A stretch of 64,000 nucleotides of DNA from Bifidobacterium italicum (GCF_002286915.1 NZ_MVOG01000003.1:48362-112361); one strand, 5' to 3'; positions 9,201 through 16,899 are shown, counted from the first letter of the stretch. Numbers and translations are program-made. The notes: generated by a model not told the origin, from the letters alone.

Positions 9201-9914
9201 CGCGTCGAGCATGACGTTACCGCTCGGCCCCTTCGCGAGATGGTCGATGATCATCTGGCTCTCGACGAGGATCTGCGTCGACGGATCCATGAAACAGCCG
9301 AGGATGATCTGCCGTTCGATCGAGAAATCGGGGAAGACCTGCTGCGCGACCTTCGAGATCGCGGCGAAGACGGCGGCCGTCTCCGGCGTGCCGGACGCGT
9401 AGTTCGACCCATCGAACAGCTGGCGTTCGTCGAGGCGCACCCCGTGCTCGCGCATCGCGGCGAGGAAGGACGCATTGAGCCGCACATGCCCGGTGAAGCT
9501 GATCGTCGTGTGGTGTTCGACCGGATTGCCGTCGCGCACCACCTCGACCGGGTAGAGCAGCACCGGCATCATGTTGCCCTTCCACGTGGCCACGCCGACG
9601 ACAAGCGACAGTTCGGCGACGCCGCTGATGCGCCGCTTCGCGCCTTGGTCGTCGAGGACGCGTTCGACACGGCGCGCGGCCGTGCGTAGCATGCCGCTGT
9701 CGCGGAACAGCGAATGCAGCGGCGCGCTGCCGCGGGCGAACAGCTGCGAGATGCCCGACGGGTGCGCGTGCGTGAGGTCGACCTGCGCGGTCAGCTGCGC
9801 CACGTCCTCGAGCGGCGAGGGCACGAGGTTCGCCTTGAACTCCTCACGCCACCGGCGCAGCTCGTCGAGCGCGCCGCTCGTCTGGGTGGAATTGTCCGTC
9901 ATCTGCTCGCTCAC
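6276..9914 (-). CDS. Helicase-nuclease-like protein with degenerate catalytic motifs
   Basis: The 1212-residue protein has the layout of actinobacterial superfamily 1 helicases with a C-terminal Vsr/MTES_1575-type nuclease. Where Walker A (GxxGxGKS/T) is expected, after AAGHSLF, it reads VDGTEDTDTAEQ (about 292-303). At the DExx position it reads VVIVDAAAHLPS (about 830-841). The late helicase motif expected near VAITRAR is LLDALALADHNIDIVSA (about 1044-1060). The nuclease region (about 1111-1212) keeps TRERHRI and GWSVMTIWS, but the usual acidic residues in RIDLAV and GIECDG are replaced (ARLPMVV, LAVFTDD). It therefore looks catalytically dead yet intact. The GTG start overlaps the FHA stop as GTGA; an ATG follows at residue 5. 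Confidence 0.75.
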   Translation of the reverse strand: MSEQMTDNSTQTSGALDELRRWREEFKANLVPSPLEDVAQLTAQVDLTHAHPSGISQLFARGSAPLHSLFRDSGMLRTAARRVERVLDDQGAKRRISGVAELSLVVGVATWKGNMMPVLLYPVEVVRDGNPVEHHTTISFTGHVRLNASFLAAMREHGVRLDERQLFDGSNYASGTPETAAVFAAISKVAQQVFPDFSIERQIILGCFMDPSTQILVESQMIIDHLAKGPSGNVMLDALAGYPQARGSLSNEKMPPFSPFDGDPHSEYEVGDVDNTVRYAANMVAAGHSLFVDGTEDTDTAEQAAAIASRCIMAGRSVLYVPCVTDQKRRFLSIMRANELSGQALDVADPNANAAIDHQLIRAVGYQQGVATSRFEQLADELVGVRSRLTRYLGDLHGVNKTWGVSAYQTIQNLASIAELPTHPSTHVRLSKEVAQKIGPSLDDWAAKLERAGELGEYSIDAKDTAWYKASLYSEDEAIGAYQRVVTMLRTLLPATREQVTSTVKTCGFSVPATAQEWGRQVTVLKNLRRVLDVFQPEIFERDIDLMIEATKPKQDRKSDGSAMGFWERRRHIKEARSLLRVGAQVENLHDALCVVQRQAEQWRLFVPHGGWPVLPPKLDDIITTQDELVSNMTALDTVLATTPDGGDLQTTDFNDVEERLKALFDDRKALDTLPERATLERELDAAGLSALVDDLHQRHVAVDAVRDELRLAWWTTVFDDIVHSSAIISNQDGSALQNASDRFVQVDTEHVRSVGPMIMQESMHRLCDLLFARTQEANMLHTVLAGSNGISLSRIHHDHPEILAAAKPVIMSTPATLASVTKPTPIADVVIVDAAAHLPSILLLNILCRARQVVVLAHEQTITSDSVRTLVSLLPHVTVAPHPTRRDPRVNRFLEAQGYGNVSHDVTRDGVQGHLMFHQIEATGVPIMASGLVESSQGEIDEIVNLITRRAQTFTTVPASYILTVVCMTPTFRTRLGAELKALATRNEIMGRFLRHVRIIDITDVAGAHATDVILSMSYAKTSHGRLLQQFGALESDGGKGMLLDALALADHNIDIVSAFSADDLEDDRLHHAGPKMLKTLLVWAQRLGNETPIEPAGRPDADNVLLTDLAARIRERGLDVAIDYGYDGGARLPMVVGRKDKPYVLAVFTDDAQFMGIQSTRERHRILEQDTEGLGWSVMTIWSVAAFVNPDKEVDRVVAQLDALYREAQR

Positions 9915-11911
9915 TTTCCTACTGCCTTACGGTAGTCCTCATATCCCGGATTGCGGCTCAGCGCCTCGTCGATGTCCGCGTTCGACTGCGCGGCGAGCCA
10001 TTCGTACAGGTCATCGTACAGCGTCGGGTTCATCGCGAGGAACGGCAGCAGCTCCGCATGACGCGCCATCTCGAACTGCTCGGTGAAGTCGTCGGAGCGG
10101 CGCGCGTCGTCGGAGGTGTAACCGCCGGCCTCGATGAGCTCCTTCGGCTTGTCGAAGTCGCCGTTCGCGACGCGTTCGAACACCGATCCGGGTTCGAAGG
10201 CCGGCGTGAAGGCCTGCGTCTCGTCGAGCGACGGCGCATCGTCGTCGTCATGACGGCGGAAGCGCTCGTAGTCGTCGACGTCCGCGTTCTGCGCGGCGGC
10301 GTCCTCCGACGAGGACTCGGCGGCTGTCTCGGTCGCCTCGACCACGAAATTCGTCTGATGCGCCGGCGCCGCGACCTCAATCGGCACCGTCACGTCGGCG
10401 GGCGCGGAAGCCGCGGCCGTCGTGGTCATTTCGTACGGCGCCGCGATGTCCGGTCCGTGCAACGCCGACTCGATGACGTCGAAATGCAGCGCGTTGCGCT
10501 GTTCGGCGAACGCGTCGGAAGGCGCCGGCTGCGTCGGCTGGGCGGATGCGGGGTCGCGCGGCAGCTCGACGTGGACGAGCGGCGTCTGCGCGGCCGTCGT
10601 CTGCACGTTCGGCTGCTGCGGCTGCTGCATCGACGCATCGTATGGCGCCCCCGCGTTCGGCTGGGCGATCATGTTCGGCTCGGCGGCCTGGACGACTGCG
10701 TTCGGCTGGGCGGACCGGTCGAGCGGCTGGCCGGGCTGCGTGATCGGCTGAACGGCCGGCTCCTGCATCGGCCGCATGTTCGGCGCCCCCGCGTCGTATC
10801 GCGGTTCCGCACCCGACGGTTCCCCCGTCGTCTGCGTATCCGGCATCGGCTGCTGCGCGGGCTTCGGCTGCATCGCGACGCCCGACTGCATCGACGTCTG
10901 CCAGATGCTCGGCTGCTGCGGACGTGCTGGCGTCTGCGCGTCCTGCGGCTGCGTGGCGGTTTCCCGCTGCGGACGCATCGTCGTCGAAATCGACGGTTCG
11001 CCGTGCATCGACGGCGTCGGCGAGACGGTCGGGGAGACCGGTTCGCGCGTCGCGCCGACGGACGACTCCTGCGGCTGGGCGACGTCAAGGGACGGAATCG
11101 GCCGATGCTGCCTCGCGAGCTCGGACACGCTGACGAGACTGTCAGCGTTGCGACGGTCGGCATGACGCGGACCATCGTGCATGCGCGGCACGAACTCCTC
11201 CTTTTTCGCGGCCGGTTCGTCGATCTTGCCGGCGGCGACGTCGTGTGCATCGGCGAACAGGTCGCGCGGCGCCGCGTCCTGCGCGTCATCGTCGTTCGCG
11301 TCGTTCACCGCGAGCGGGTTGAGCGGCGACGTGAACGGCGCGAAGGTCTGCTGTTCCGCCTGCCGCAGCTCCTTCGCGCGCGAACGCACCTGACCGGCGT
11401 TGAAGATGTTGGTCGGTTCGCCGGCGCGCAGATTGAGGATGTCGTCGATCGACATGTCGGCGGCCTCGGGCTCGCTCGGCTGGTTGTCGAGCGCATAGTC
11501 GAAGAGGTTGGCGACGTCGTCGCCCTTCGACGTCGCGTCGTCGTTGATGAAGCGCACGAAGTCGACGGGCACGTCGCCGAACTGCAGGCGCACCGTGTCG
11601 TCGTTCATCGCGAAGTCGGAGCCGCCGGGCAGCCTCACGAGTTCGTTGCCGGGACGCACGAGGAAGGTGCCGTTCGTCGAATTGAGGTCGCGCAGGATCG
11701 CGTTGCCGTCCGTCTTCACCGAGAATTCCGCATGCCGTTTCGACATCGAGCGGGTGTCGTCGAGGATCTCGATGCGGCGCATGCCTCCGCCCGGAACCGG
11801 ACGCAGCGGCTTGCGGCCGATCTCCACGGTTTGCCCTGCTTCGACGCTGGCCAGATCCGAACCGTCAACACGTATCATCCATTTCGTTGTCGTTCGTTGA
11901 TCTCCGCTCAC
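9911..11911 (-). CDS. FHA-domain protein with disordered linker and C-terminal LRV-like domain
   Basis: The GTG start at 11909-11911 has AAGGAAGG seven bases upstream. Residues about 12-118 form a forkhead-associated domain with the phosphothreonine-binding residues in place: IGRKP (32-33), SMSKRH (55-60) and NSTNGT (77-82). About 400 residues of Pro/Gln/Ala-rich, low-complexity linker follow. The last 120 residues (AGGYTSDDAR ... MNPTLYDDLYEWLAAQ ... NPGYEDYRK) resemble the variant leucine-rich repeat domain common in actinobacteria. The protein would read Ser/Thr-kinase marks in the cytoplasm. It is the first gene of a coupled operon with the helicase-like and 100-residue genes, so they probably form one complex. 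Confidence 0.82.
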   Translation of the reverse strand: MSGDQRTTTKWMIRVDGSDLASVEAGQTVEIGRKPLRPVPGGGMRRIEILDDTRSMSKRHAEFSVKTDGNAILRDLNSTNGTFLVRPGNELVRLPGGSDFAMNDDTVRLQFGDVPVDFVRFINDDATSKGDDVANLFDYALDNQPSEPEAADMSIDDILNLRAGEPTNIFNAGQVRSRAKELRQAEQQTFAPFTSPLNPLAVNDANDDDAQDAAPRDLFADAHDVAAGKIDEPAAKKEEFVPRMHDGPRHADRRNADSLVSVSELARQHRPIPSLDVAQPQESSVGATREPVSPTVSPTPSMHGEPSISTTMRPQRETATQPQDAQTPARPQQPSIWQTSMQSGVAMQPKPAQQPMPDTQTTGEPSGAEPRYDAGAPNMRPMQEPAVQPITQPGQPLDRSAQPNAVVQAAEPNMIAQPNAGAPYDASMQQPQQPNVQTTAAQTPLVHVELPRDPASAQPTQPAPSDAFAEQRNALHFDVIESALHGPDIAAPYEMTTTAAASAPADVTVPIEVAAPAHQTNFVVEATETAAESSSEDAAAQNADVDDYERFRRHDDDDAPSLDETQAFTPAFEPGSVFERVANGDFDKPKELIEAGGYTSDDARRSDDFTEQFEMARHAELLPFLAMNPTLYDDLYEWLAAQSNADIDEALSRNPGYEDYRKAVGK

Positions 11912-12060
11912 CGTGGGACCTTCCTTTCGCCGTTGTCCGCTCGGGTGCGCCGCGCGCGACGGTGCCTCACCGAGAAGTACGCATACTGAACAACAGTTTA
12001 CGCGGTAGTTCAACAAATCACCCGATTCCGCCCCAACACGCCAGCATTATCGCACAGAGC

Positions 12061-12470
12061 TGCAACCGTGCCTCGGCCGCAGCAGGTCGAACCATCGCCG
12101 CTGTCGACAATCCGCCCCGCAATCAGGCCCGTTCCCGGGTCGATCCGCTGCCCGCGCCGACAACCCTACCCGCAATCCGGCCCTTTCCCGGCCCGAGCTG
12201 TCGCCCGCGGCGATGAACCCTCCCGCAACGACCCACCCCGTCGACGCTGTCGACGAACCGACCCGCAATCAGGCCAGTTTGTGGGCCAAACCGTCAACTA
12301 CGGCGACAATCCGACCCGCTACGACCCGACCTGTCAGTGACGTCGACGAATCGACCCGCAAACCGGCCCGTCTCCGGGGCGAACCGTCGACACCGTCGAC
12401 AACCCGACCCGCAACCACCCGCGTTTCCGTCCCGAACCCTCGATCGGACCGACGAAACTGCCCGCCGCAC
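12061..12470. repeat. Intergenic C-rich repeat island A
   Basis: About eight degenerate units of roughly 50 bp fill the spacer between the FHA gene and the DUF559 gene. Recurring cores on the plus strand are GTCGACNNNGTCGAC, GACRAYCCGACCCGCAA and GTTTCCGTCCCGAACC. No credible gene is present. Between 11912 and 12060, upstream of the FHA gene, lies AT-richer sequence that presumably contains its promoter. Confidence 0.8.
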
Positions 12471-12482
12471 TCATCCGCACGG

Positions 12483-13457
12483 TCATGCCGCCTGCTGCAC
12501 CATCGGGACGCCCGCTTCGGCGAGCCTTCTCGTCAGCTCCCAACGATCGGCGAGGTCCTCCATCCTGATGCGGATCACCGTGTGCACGCCGGCGCGTTTC
12601 AGCCCTTCCGTCCGTTCGCGCTCATCGTCGATGATGCCGCCAAGCGTACGTCCCTGCGTCATCGACGGATCCGTATACTTCACCAGCCCGTCGAGCTCGA
12701 CGACGATGAGCCTGCCATCGGCCGTCCGCCATAGATAATCAACACGGTAGCGCCGCCCCGTCTGCGGATCGACGAATTCCACCTGCTGCGCCGGCGGCAC
12801 GAATCCGCATTCGATGAGCACGGCGAATGTCTTCGCCTCTCCCCCGTTCTCCGCATGCGCATTCGCGTACTGCAGTACCTTGCGCAATCCGTCGTTCATC
12901 AGCCCGTCCTCCGCCGCGCACACCATGACCAGTTCCGCCCGCACGCCTTTGCGCAGCGCGCAACACGTCAGTGTCGTGCCGTCGACGAACGACATCGTAG
13001 CGACGCACTCGGCAACCGTCTGCGCAAGTGGCGTCACACGCACGCCATCCACGACCACGCTGCGCACATGCGCATGATGCCTTCTTTCGATATGCGCGCT
13101 GTTGCAATGGGTACCTTTCGGCTCACAGATGACGGTAACGGTGAGATCCTGCAGAATCCGCCGCACAACCTTGTACTCGAGCCACAGACCATGCATGCAT
13201 GCCGCGGCCACGCCGCCGAACACCCAATCCGGATGCCACTGCGCAAGCGCGCGCACCACATATTTGAGTTGGTCGACCGGCTTGAGCGACGCCCACAGCT
13301 CGGCCCGTATGAACAATCCGGGCATCGGCGACTCGATTTCGCCAGTCCTTACCCGGCGCAGCAACGCCTTGTGCGCGGGATTGCTTGTTGGATGCAAGCA
13401 TCGGCGTTCCCGCTCGGCTTCATCCAGCTGACGATTCATTTCGGCGTGATCTCGCAT
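12483..13457 (-). CDS. AbiEi-like/DUF559 endonuclease-domain protein
   Basis: The 324-residue protein has an N-terminal part resembling the AbiEi-like DNA-binding region found in many actinobacterial orphans (LRRVRTGEIESPMPGLFIR; later FGGVAAACMHGLWL). The C-terminal PD-(D/E)xK domain of the DUF559 type has RVDYLW (Asp240) and VVELDG (Glu254), so catalytic acids are present. AAAGGAGT precedes the ATG. It stands alone, with repeat islands A and B on either side, and no AbiEii partner toxin is adjacent. Its role is unknown; defence or DNA processing is only a guess from the fold. Confidence 0.7.
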   Translation of the reverse strand: MRDHAEMNRQLDEAERERRCLHPTSNPAHKALLRRVRTGEIESPMPGLFIRAELWASLKPVDQLKYVVRALAQWHPDWVFGGVAAACMHGLWLEYKVVRRILQDLTVTVICEPKGTHCNSAHIERRHHAHVRSVVVDGVRVTPLAQTVAECVATMSFVDGTTLTCCALRKGVRAELVMVCAAEDGLMNDGLRKVLQYANAHAENGGEAKTFAVLIECGFVPPAQQVEFVDPQTGRRYRVDYLWRTADGRLIVVELDGLVKYTDPSMTQGRTLGGIIDDERERTEGLKRAGVHTVIRIRMEDLADRWELTRRLAEAGVPMVQQAA

Positions 13458-13589
13458 GTGCCGACTCCTTTGCCTACACGATTACTGACCTGCCTCACGC
13501 TATCTGCGCCGACCATCGCCGCGCCAGCTGCGACAACCCATGTGTACGGACGCTCCGGTTATCCACATTCCGCGGTTGGCAGACCATCG

Positions 13590-13990
13590 TCGCCGCAATT
13601 CGGCCCTGTACCTAGCGGAACCCGCGATCACGCCGTCTTTTCCGTCCCGATTCGTTACTCCCACCGACGAAACCACCCGCCCCACCGGCGTTTCCGTCCC
13701 GTTCCGTCGACACCGTCGACGATTCGACCCGCAACCACCCGCGTTTCCGTACCGAACCCTCGACACGGTTGATAAACCGACCCGCTCCGTCCCGGCTCAT
13801 CGACCCTGTCGACAACCCGACCAGCAAGCAGCCGCGTTTCCGTCCCGAACCGCCGACATGGTAGACAACCCGACCCGCAAGCAGCCGCGTTTCCGTCCCG
13901 AACCGCCGACATGGTAGACAACCCGACCCGCAAAACAGGCCAGTTCCGGGACAACCTGTCGGCCCTGTCGACGAACCAACCCGCAGACCA
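13590..13990. repeat. Intergenic C-rich repeat island B, with an exact 53-bp tandem copy
   Basis: About seven units of the same family as island A. Consensus pieces are GTTTCCGTCCCGAACC, GTCGACACCGTCGAC and AACCCGACCCGCAA. Positions 13824-13880 recur exactly 53 bp later (13877-13933), showing recent tandem duplication. The remaining spacer 13458-13589 shows no gene; it holds one exact TTATCCACA at 13559-13567. Confidence 0.82.
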
Positions 13991-14022
13991 TGCCCAGGCC
14001 AACCGATCTCCCCCACAACGCA

Positions 14023-14058
14023 GGAGTCCCCTGCAGTCCGCGGACTGCAGGGGACTCC
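14023..14058 (-). terminator. 36-bp perfect palindrome after rplL
   Basis: Arms of 18 bp (14023-14040 and 14041-14058) are fully complementary with no spacer. It begins 39 bp downstream of the rplL stop and is the likely end of the rplJ-rplL transcript, although no T-run follows. Confidence 0.7.
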
Positions 14059-14096
14059 CACAAAGCATCTGTGATGTGCGGCTTGAGCCGCGCGAA

Positions 14097-14477
14097 TCAC
14101 TTGAGCTCGACGGTGGCGCCAGCTTCTTCGAGCTGAGCCTTGGCCTTCTCGGCGTCTTCCTTCTTGGCGTGCTCGAGAACCGGCTTCGGAGCGCCGTCGA
14201 CGAGGGCCTTCGCCTCAGCCAGGCCGAGGTTGGTGATGGCGCGGACAGCCTTGATGACCTGGATCTTCTTGTCGCCAACGGCGGAGAGGATGACGTCGAA
14301 CTCATCCTTCTCTTCCTCGGCCGGAGCAGCGCCCGGAGCGGCGGCAGCGGCAACGGCGACCGGAGCGGTGGCTTCGACGTCGAACTTCTCTTCGAAGGCC
14401 TTGACGAACTCGGAGAGCTCGACGAGGGTCATTTCACCGAAAGCTTCGAGGAGCTCATCCTGGGTGAACTTAGCCAT
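14097..14477 (-). CDS. rplL: 50S ribosomal protein L7/L12
   Basis: L7/L12 forms the flexible stalk that recruits translation factors. The 126-residue protein has the N-terminal dimerisation domain ([32 protein letters not shown], quoted here only as its opening motif [16 protein letters not shown]), an Ala/Pro/Glu hinge at about 38-56, and the C-terminal factor-binding domain with [20 protein letters not shown]. It follows rplJ after 114 bp and is co-transcribed with it. A perfect palindromic terminator lies downstream. Confidence 0.97.
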   Translation of the reverse strand: MAKFTQDELLEAFGEMTLVELSEFVKAFEEKFDVEATAPVAVAAAAAPGAAPAEEEKDEFDVILSAVGDKKIQVIKAVRAITNLGLAEAKALVDGAPKPVLEHAKKEDAEKAKAQLEEAGATVELK

Positions 14478-14591
14478 TATGGCTTCCTTTCAATCGTGGC
14501 ACGCAGCGTTGTTGTCGTGTTCCGCGCACCTGAAATTTATCTGGTTTTCCGTTTTTCCGAACCGATTGCTATGCGGCGAACCGCAGGGCGA

Positions 14592-15113
14592 TCAGGCGGC
14601 CTTCTCCTGCTTTTCGCGCAGGGCGTCGATCGTGCGAACGACCTTCGTCGGCAGCGCGTTGAACAGGCAGGCGGCCTTGGACATCGTGCCCTTGAGCGCG
14701 CCGGCCATTTCGGCAAGCAGTTCCGGACGAGACTTGAGGTCTGCGAGCTGCTTGGCACCCTCGGCGTCGTACACGGTTCCGTCTGCGTAACCGCCCTTGA
14801 CGATGAGGGCCTTGTTGGTCTTGGCGAAGTCACGCAGCGTCTTCGCAGCCTCGATGAAGTCTCCCTGGACGAAGACAACCGCGGAAGGACCCTTGAGCAT
14901 CTCATCGAGACCCTCAATGCCCGCTTCCTTGGCGGCGATGCGGAACAGCGTGTTCTTAGCCACAGTGTAGGAAGTATCGCGGCCTAGCTTTTCGCGCAGA
15001 TCGGAGATCTGCGGAACGGTAAGCCCGCGGTACTCGGTCAGGTAGACCGCGTCAGCGTTACGGAAAGCTTCCGTAAGCTCGGCGACCACCACTTCCTTTT
15101 CGGGCCTCTTCAT
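14592..15113 (-). CDS. rplJ: 50S ribosomal protein L10
   Basis: L10 anchors the L7/L12 dimers to the ribosome stalk base. The 173-residue protein opens MKRPEKEVVVAELTEAF and contains the family motif EYRGLTVPQISDLR and the Lys/Asn-rich VAKNTL. The start at 15111-15113 is the normal L10 start; the frame stays open upstream only because it crosses the leader. A structured leader with an attenuator hairpin precedes the gene, so rplJL is probably autoregulated. Confidence 0.97.
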   Translation of the reverse strand: MKRPEKEVVVAELTEAFRNADAVYLTEYRGLTVPQISDLREKLGRDTSYTVAKNTLFRIAAKEAGIEGLDEMLKGPSAVVFVQGDFIEAAKTLRDFAKTNKALIVKGGYADGTVYDAEGAKQLADLKSRPELLAEMAGALKGTMSKAACLFNALPTKVVRTIDALREKQEKAA

Positions 15114-15300
15114 GGCGTTCCTTCCTAAGTCGGCCGTCGATTGTGAGGCGGAACGCCGGGCCGGGTAATAAAAAAGCCCTGCGCACAGGCAGAGCAGCAT
15201 CCATCCTCGAATACTCAAGGAACTATGTTTCTCAACCTGCGCTGGCTTGGCGAACCAAACTTCGTGAAGCCGTGAACGACTTCCAACCAACGGTCTGTGG
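15114..15300 (-). promoter_or_regulatory. Ribosomal protein L10 leader
   Basis: This spacer has the position and elements of the L10 leader that binds L10(L12)4. It contains a terminator-like hairpin (15176-15195) followed on the minus strand by six T residues (15170-15175), upstream of the gene rather than after it. When L10 is abundant the leader would favour termination or block translation. A covariance-model search would settle its boundaries. Confidence 0.75.
15170..15195 (-). terminator. Attenuator hairpin in the L10 leader
   Basis: The stem GCTCTGC/GCAGGGC (7 bp, one G-T pair) has a 6-nt loop and is directly followed by TTTTTTATTA on the minus strand. It sits 57 bp upstream of rplJ and can act as an intrinsic attenuator. 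Confidence 0.75.
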
Positions 15301-15319
15301 TTTACAAGAGTGAAAATCT

Positions 15320-15700
15320 ACCGACTCCCTGCGACATGACCCGACCCCGGCGTGTCGCCACCGCCCCACACCGCCGACACGCATGACACCCCACCCGCAA
15401 CAAGACCCATCTCCGTCCCGATCCGTCAACCTCGCCGATGAACCGACCCACAGCGTCCCATTCCGTCAACCACGTCGACAACCCCGACCACAACAGGACC
15501 CATTTCCGTGCCGATTCGTCGAACCCTCGACGAACCGACCCGTAAAGCAGCCCGCTTCCGTACCGATCCGTCGGCCCCGTCGACAAACTCACCCACTCCG
15601 GTCCGTACCGTCGGCCCCGTCGACGAACCGGCCCGCAAACCGCCGCGGCTCCGCCCCATCACACCTCGCCACCCGCCGATACGGCCCCATTCGCCCGCCC
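15320..15700. repeat. Intergenic C-rich repeat island C
   Basis: About seven degenerate units of the same family lie between the rplJ leader and the metal-binding lipoprotein gene. Recurrent pieces are TTCCGTRCCGATCCGTC, CCGTCGACGAACCGRCCCG and CCCGCAA. Orientation matches islands A and B. Confidence 0.75.
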
Positions 15701-15740
15701 ATCCATGCGCCCCATCCGGCGCGCCACACCGAAGGACCGC

Positions 15741-15763
15741 TTATTGCGAACGATTCTCAATAA
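15741..15763 (+). promoter_or_regulatory. Fur/Zur-type operator upstream of the metal-binding lipoprotein gene
   Basis: A 23-bp palindrome, TTATTGCGAA-CGA-TTCTCAATAA, with 10-bp arms and a single mismatch, lies 85 bp before the start codon. Its size and AT-rich arms fit a Fur-family repressor, most likely Zur given the downstream ZnuA-like gene. It may also overlap the promoter. Confidence 0.75.
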
Positions 15764-15848
15764 TGCTACAGTGGTCGCATCAACGACCGACGGCTCGCGC
15801 GCATGCGCGCGAGCGCATACACTGACGAACGAAGAAATGAGGAACCAT

Positions 15849-16790
15849 ATGAAGAAACTGATGCGCGCCGTGCTCGCGACGCTCGCCGGCATCGCGACCG
15901 TCGCCGCCGTGAGCGCCTGCTCGACCAGCGGCACCGCGAACGCCGGCAAGAGTACCGGCGAAGGCGGCAACGGGAACGCCGTCATCACCGTCATCGCGTC
16001 GAGCAACCAGTGGGGCTCGCTCGCGAAGGACCTCGGCGGCGACTACGTCGACGTCACAAGCATCCTCAACAACACCGGCACCGACGCGCACGACTACGAG
16101 CCGACGACGAACGACATCTCGAAGATCCAGAACGCGCAGGTCGCCGTCGTCAACGGAGCCGGATACGACGACTGGGCGCTCAAGGCGGCGCAGCAGTCGT
16201 CGAAGACGCTCGTCGTCGACGCAGCCGACGTGAGCGGCGTCAAGACGGGCGACAATCCGCACATCTGGTTCTCGGCGAACGCGCGCATCAAGACGGCGGA
16301 TGCGATCACCGCCGACTACATCAAGCTGCAGCCCGCGCACAAAGCACAGTTCGAACAGTTGCACAAGACATGGCTCGACGAGGAACAGCAGCTCGACAAG
16401 GACCTCAAGGAACTCGCGAAGGACAAGGGCAGCAAGAACTACGCGGCCGTCGAATCGGTCGCGCAGTACCTCGCCGAGGACATGGGCCTGACCGACGTGA
16501 CGCCGAAGGGCTACAAGCAGGCGTCCGCGAACGAATCGGAACCGACGCCGTCGGACATCAAGGAGTTCACGGACCTCCTCAAGAAAGGCGACATGCGCAT
16601 GCTCATCACGAATTCGCAGGAACCGAGCGAGATGAACGACCAGCTCGTCGCCACCGCCGATTCCGGCAATGTGCCGGTCGTCGACGTGACCGAGCAGATG
16701 CCCGACCAGTACAAGTCGCTGCACGAGTGGATGCGCGCGCTCGCCAAGCAGATCCAGCAGACGAGCGAAGAATCGAAGAGCGGCAAGTAG
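15849..16790 (+). CDS. ZnuA-like metal ABC transporter substrate-binding lipoprotein
   Basis: The 313-residue precursor has a lipoprotein signal with lipobox VSAC (Cys24). The mature protein resembles the SBP_bac_9 family for Zn/Mn uptake: VIASSNQWGSLAKDLGG, TDAHDYEPT with ligand His81, and NPHIWFS with His138. The third position, normally His in HxxxxYLxxxxGL, is Glu202 in ESVAQYLAEDMGL. There is no His-rich loop. GAGGAAC before the ATG at 15849 decides the start over another ATG 12 bases upstream. No permease or ATPase gene is adjacent, so it must work with a transporter encoded elsewhere. A Fur/Zur palindrome precedes it. Confidence 0.85.
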   Translation: MKKLMRAVLATLAGIATVAAVSACSTSGTANAGKSTGEGGNGNAVITVIASSNQWGSLAKDLGGDYVDVTSILNNTGTDAHDYEPTTNDISKIQNAQVAVVNGAGYDDWALKAAQQSSKTLVVDAADVSGVKTGDNPHIWFSANARIKTADAITADYIKLQPAHKAQFEQLHKTWLDEEQQLDKDLKELAKDKGSKNYAAVESVAQYLAEDMGLTDVTPKGYKQASANESEPTPSDIKEFTDLLKKGDMRMLITNSQEPSEMNDQLVATADSGNVPVVDVTEQMPDQYKSLHEWMRALAKQIQQTSEESKSGK

Positions 16791-16836
16791 CGACAAGCAA
16801 TCGTCGTCGTGCTCATGTCCGATTAATCGCGCGGAC

Positions 16837-16899
16837 CGTCGAATACGGCAAGGCCCGCGTCACCGAACGACGGTGACGCGGGCCTTGCCGTATTCGACG
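16837..16899. terminator. 29-bp-stem terminator hairpin
   Basis: Arms 16837-16865 and 16871-16899 are perfectly complementary over 29 bp with a 5-nt loop. It lies between the convergent lipoprotein and purine permease genes and can serve both. Confidence 0.85.

Noticed and set aside
6417..11989. Long plus-strand open frames opposite the FHA/helicase-like operon
   Set aside because: They are Arg/Val/Asp-rich antisense shadows produced by high GC, with no ribosome binding site or family signature.
12061..13990. Possible CRISPR array in the repeat islands
   Set aside because: The units are degenerate, vary in length and lack unique spacers between identical repeats; no cas gene is present.
15705..15848. 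Longer start for the metal-binding lipoprotein
   Set aside because: It would put 48 residues before the signal peptide and run through the Fur/Zur palindrome; GAGGAAC points to 15849.
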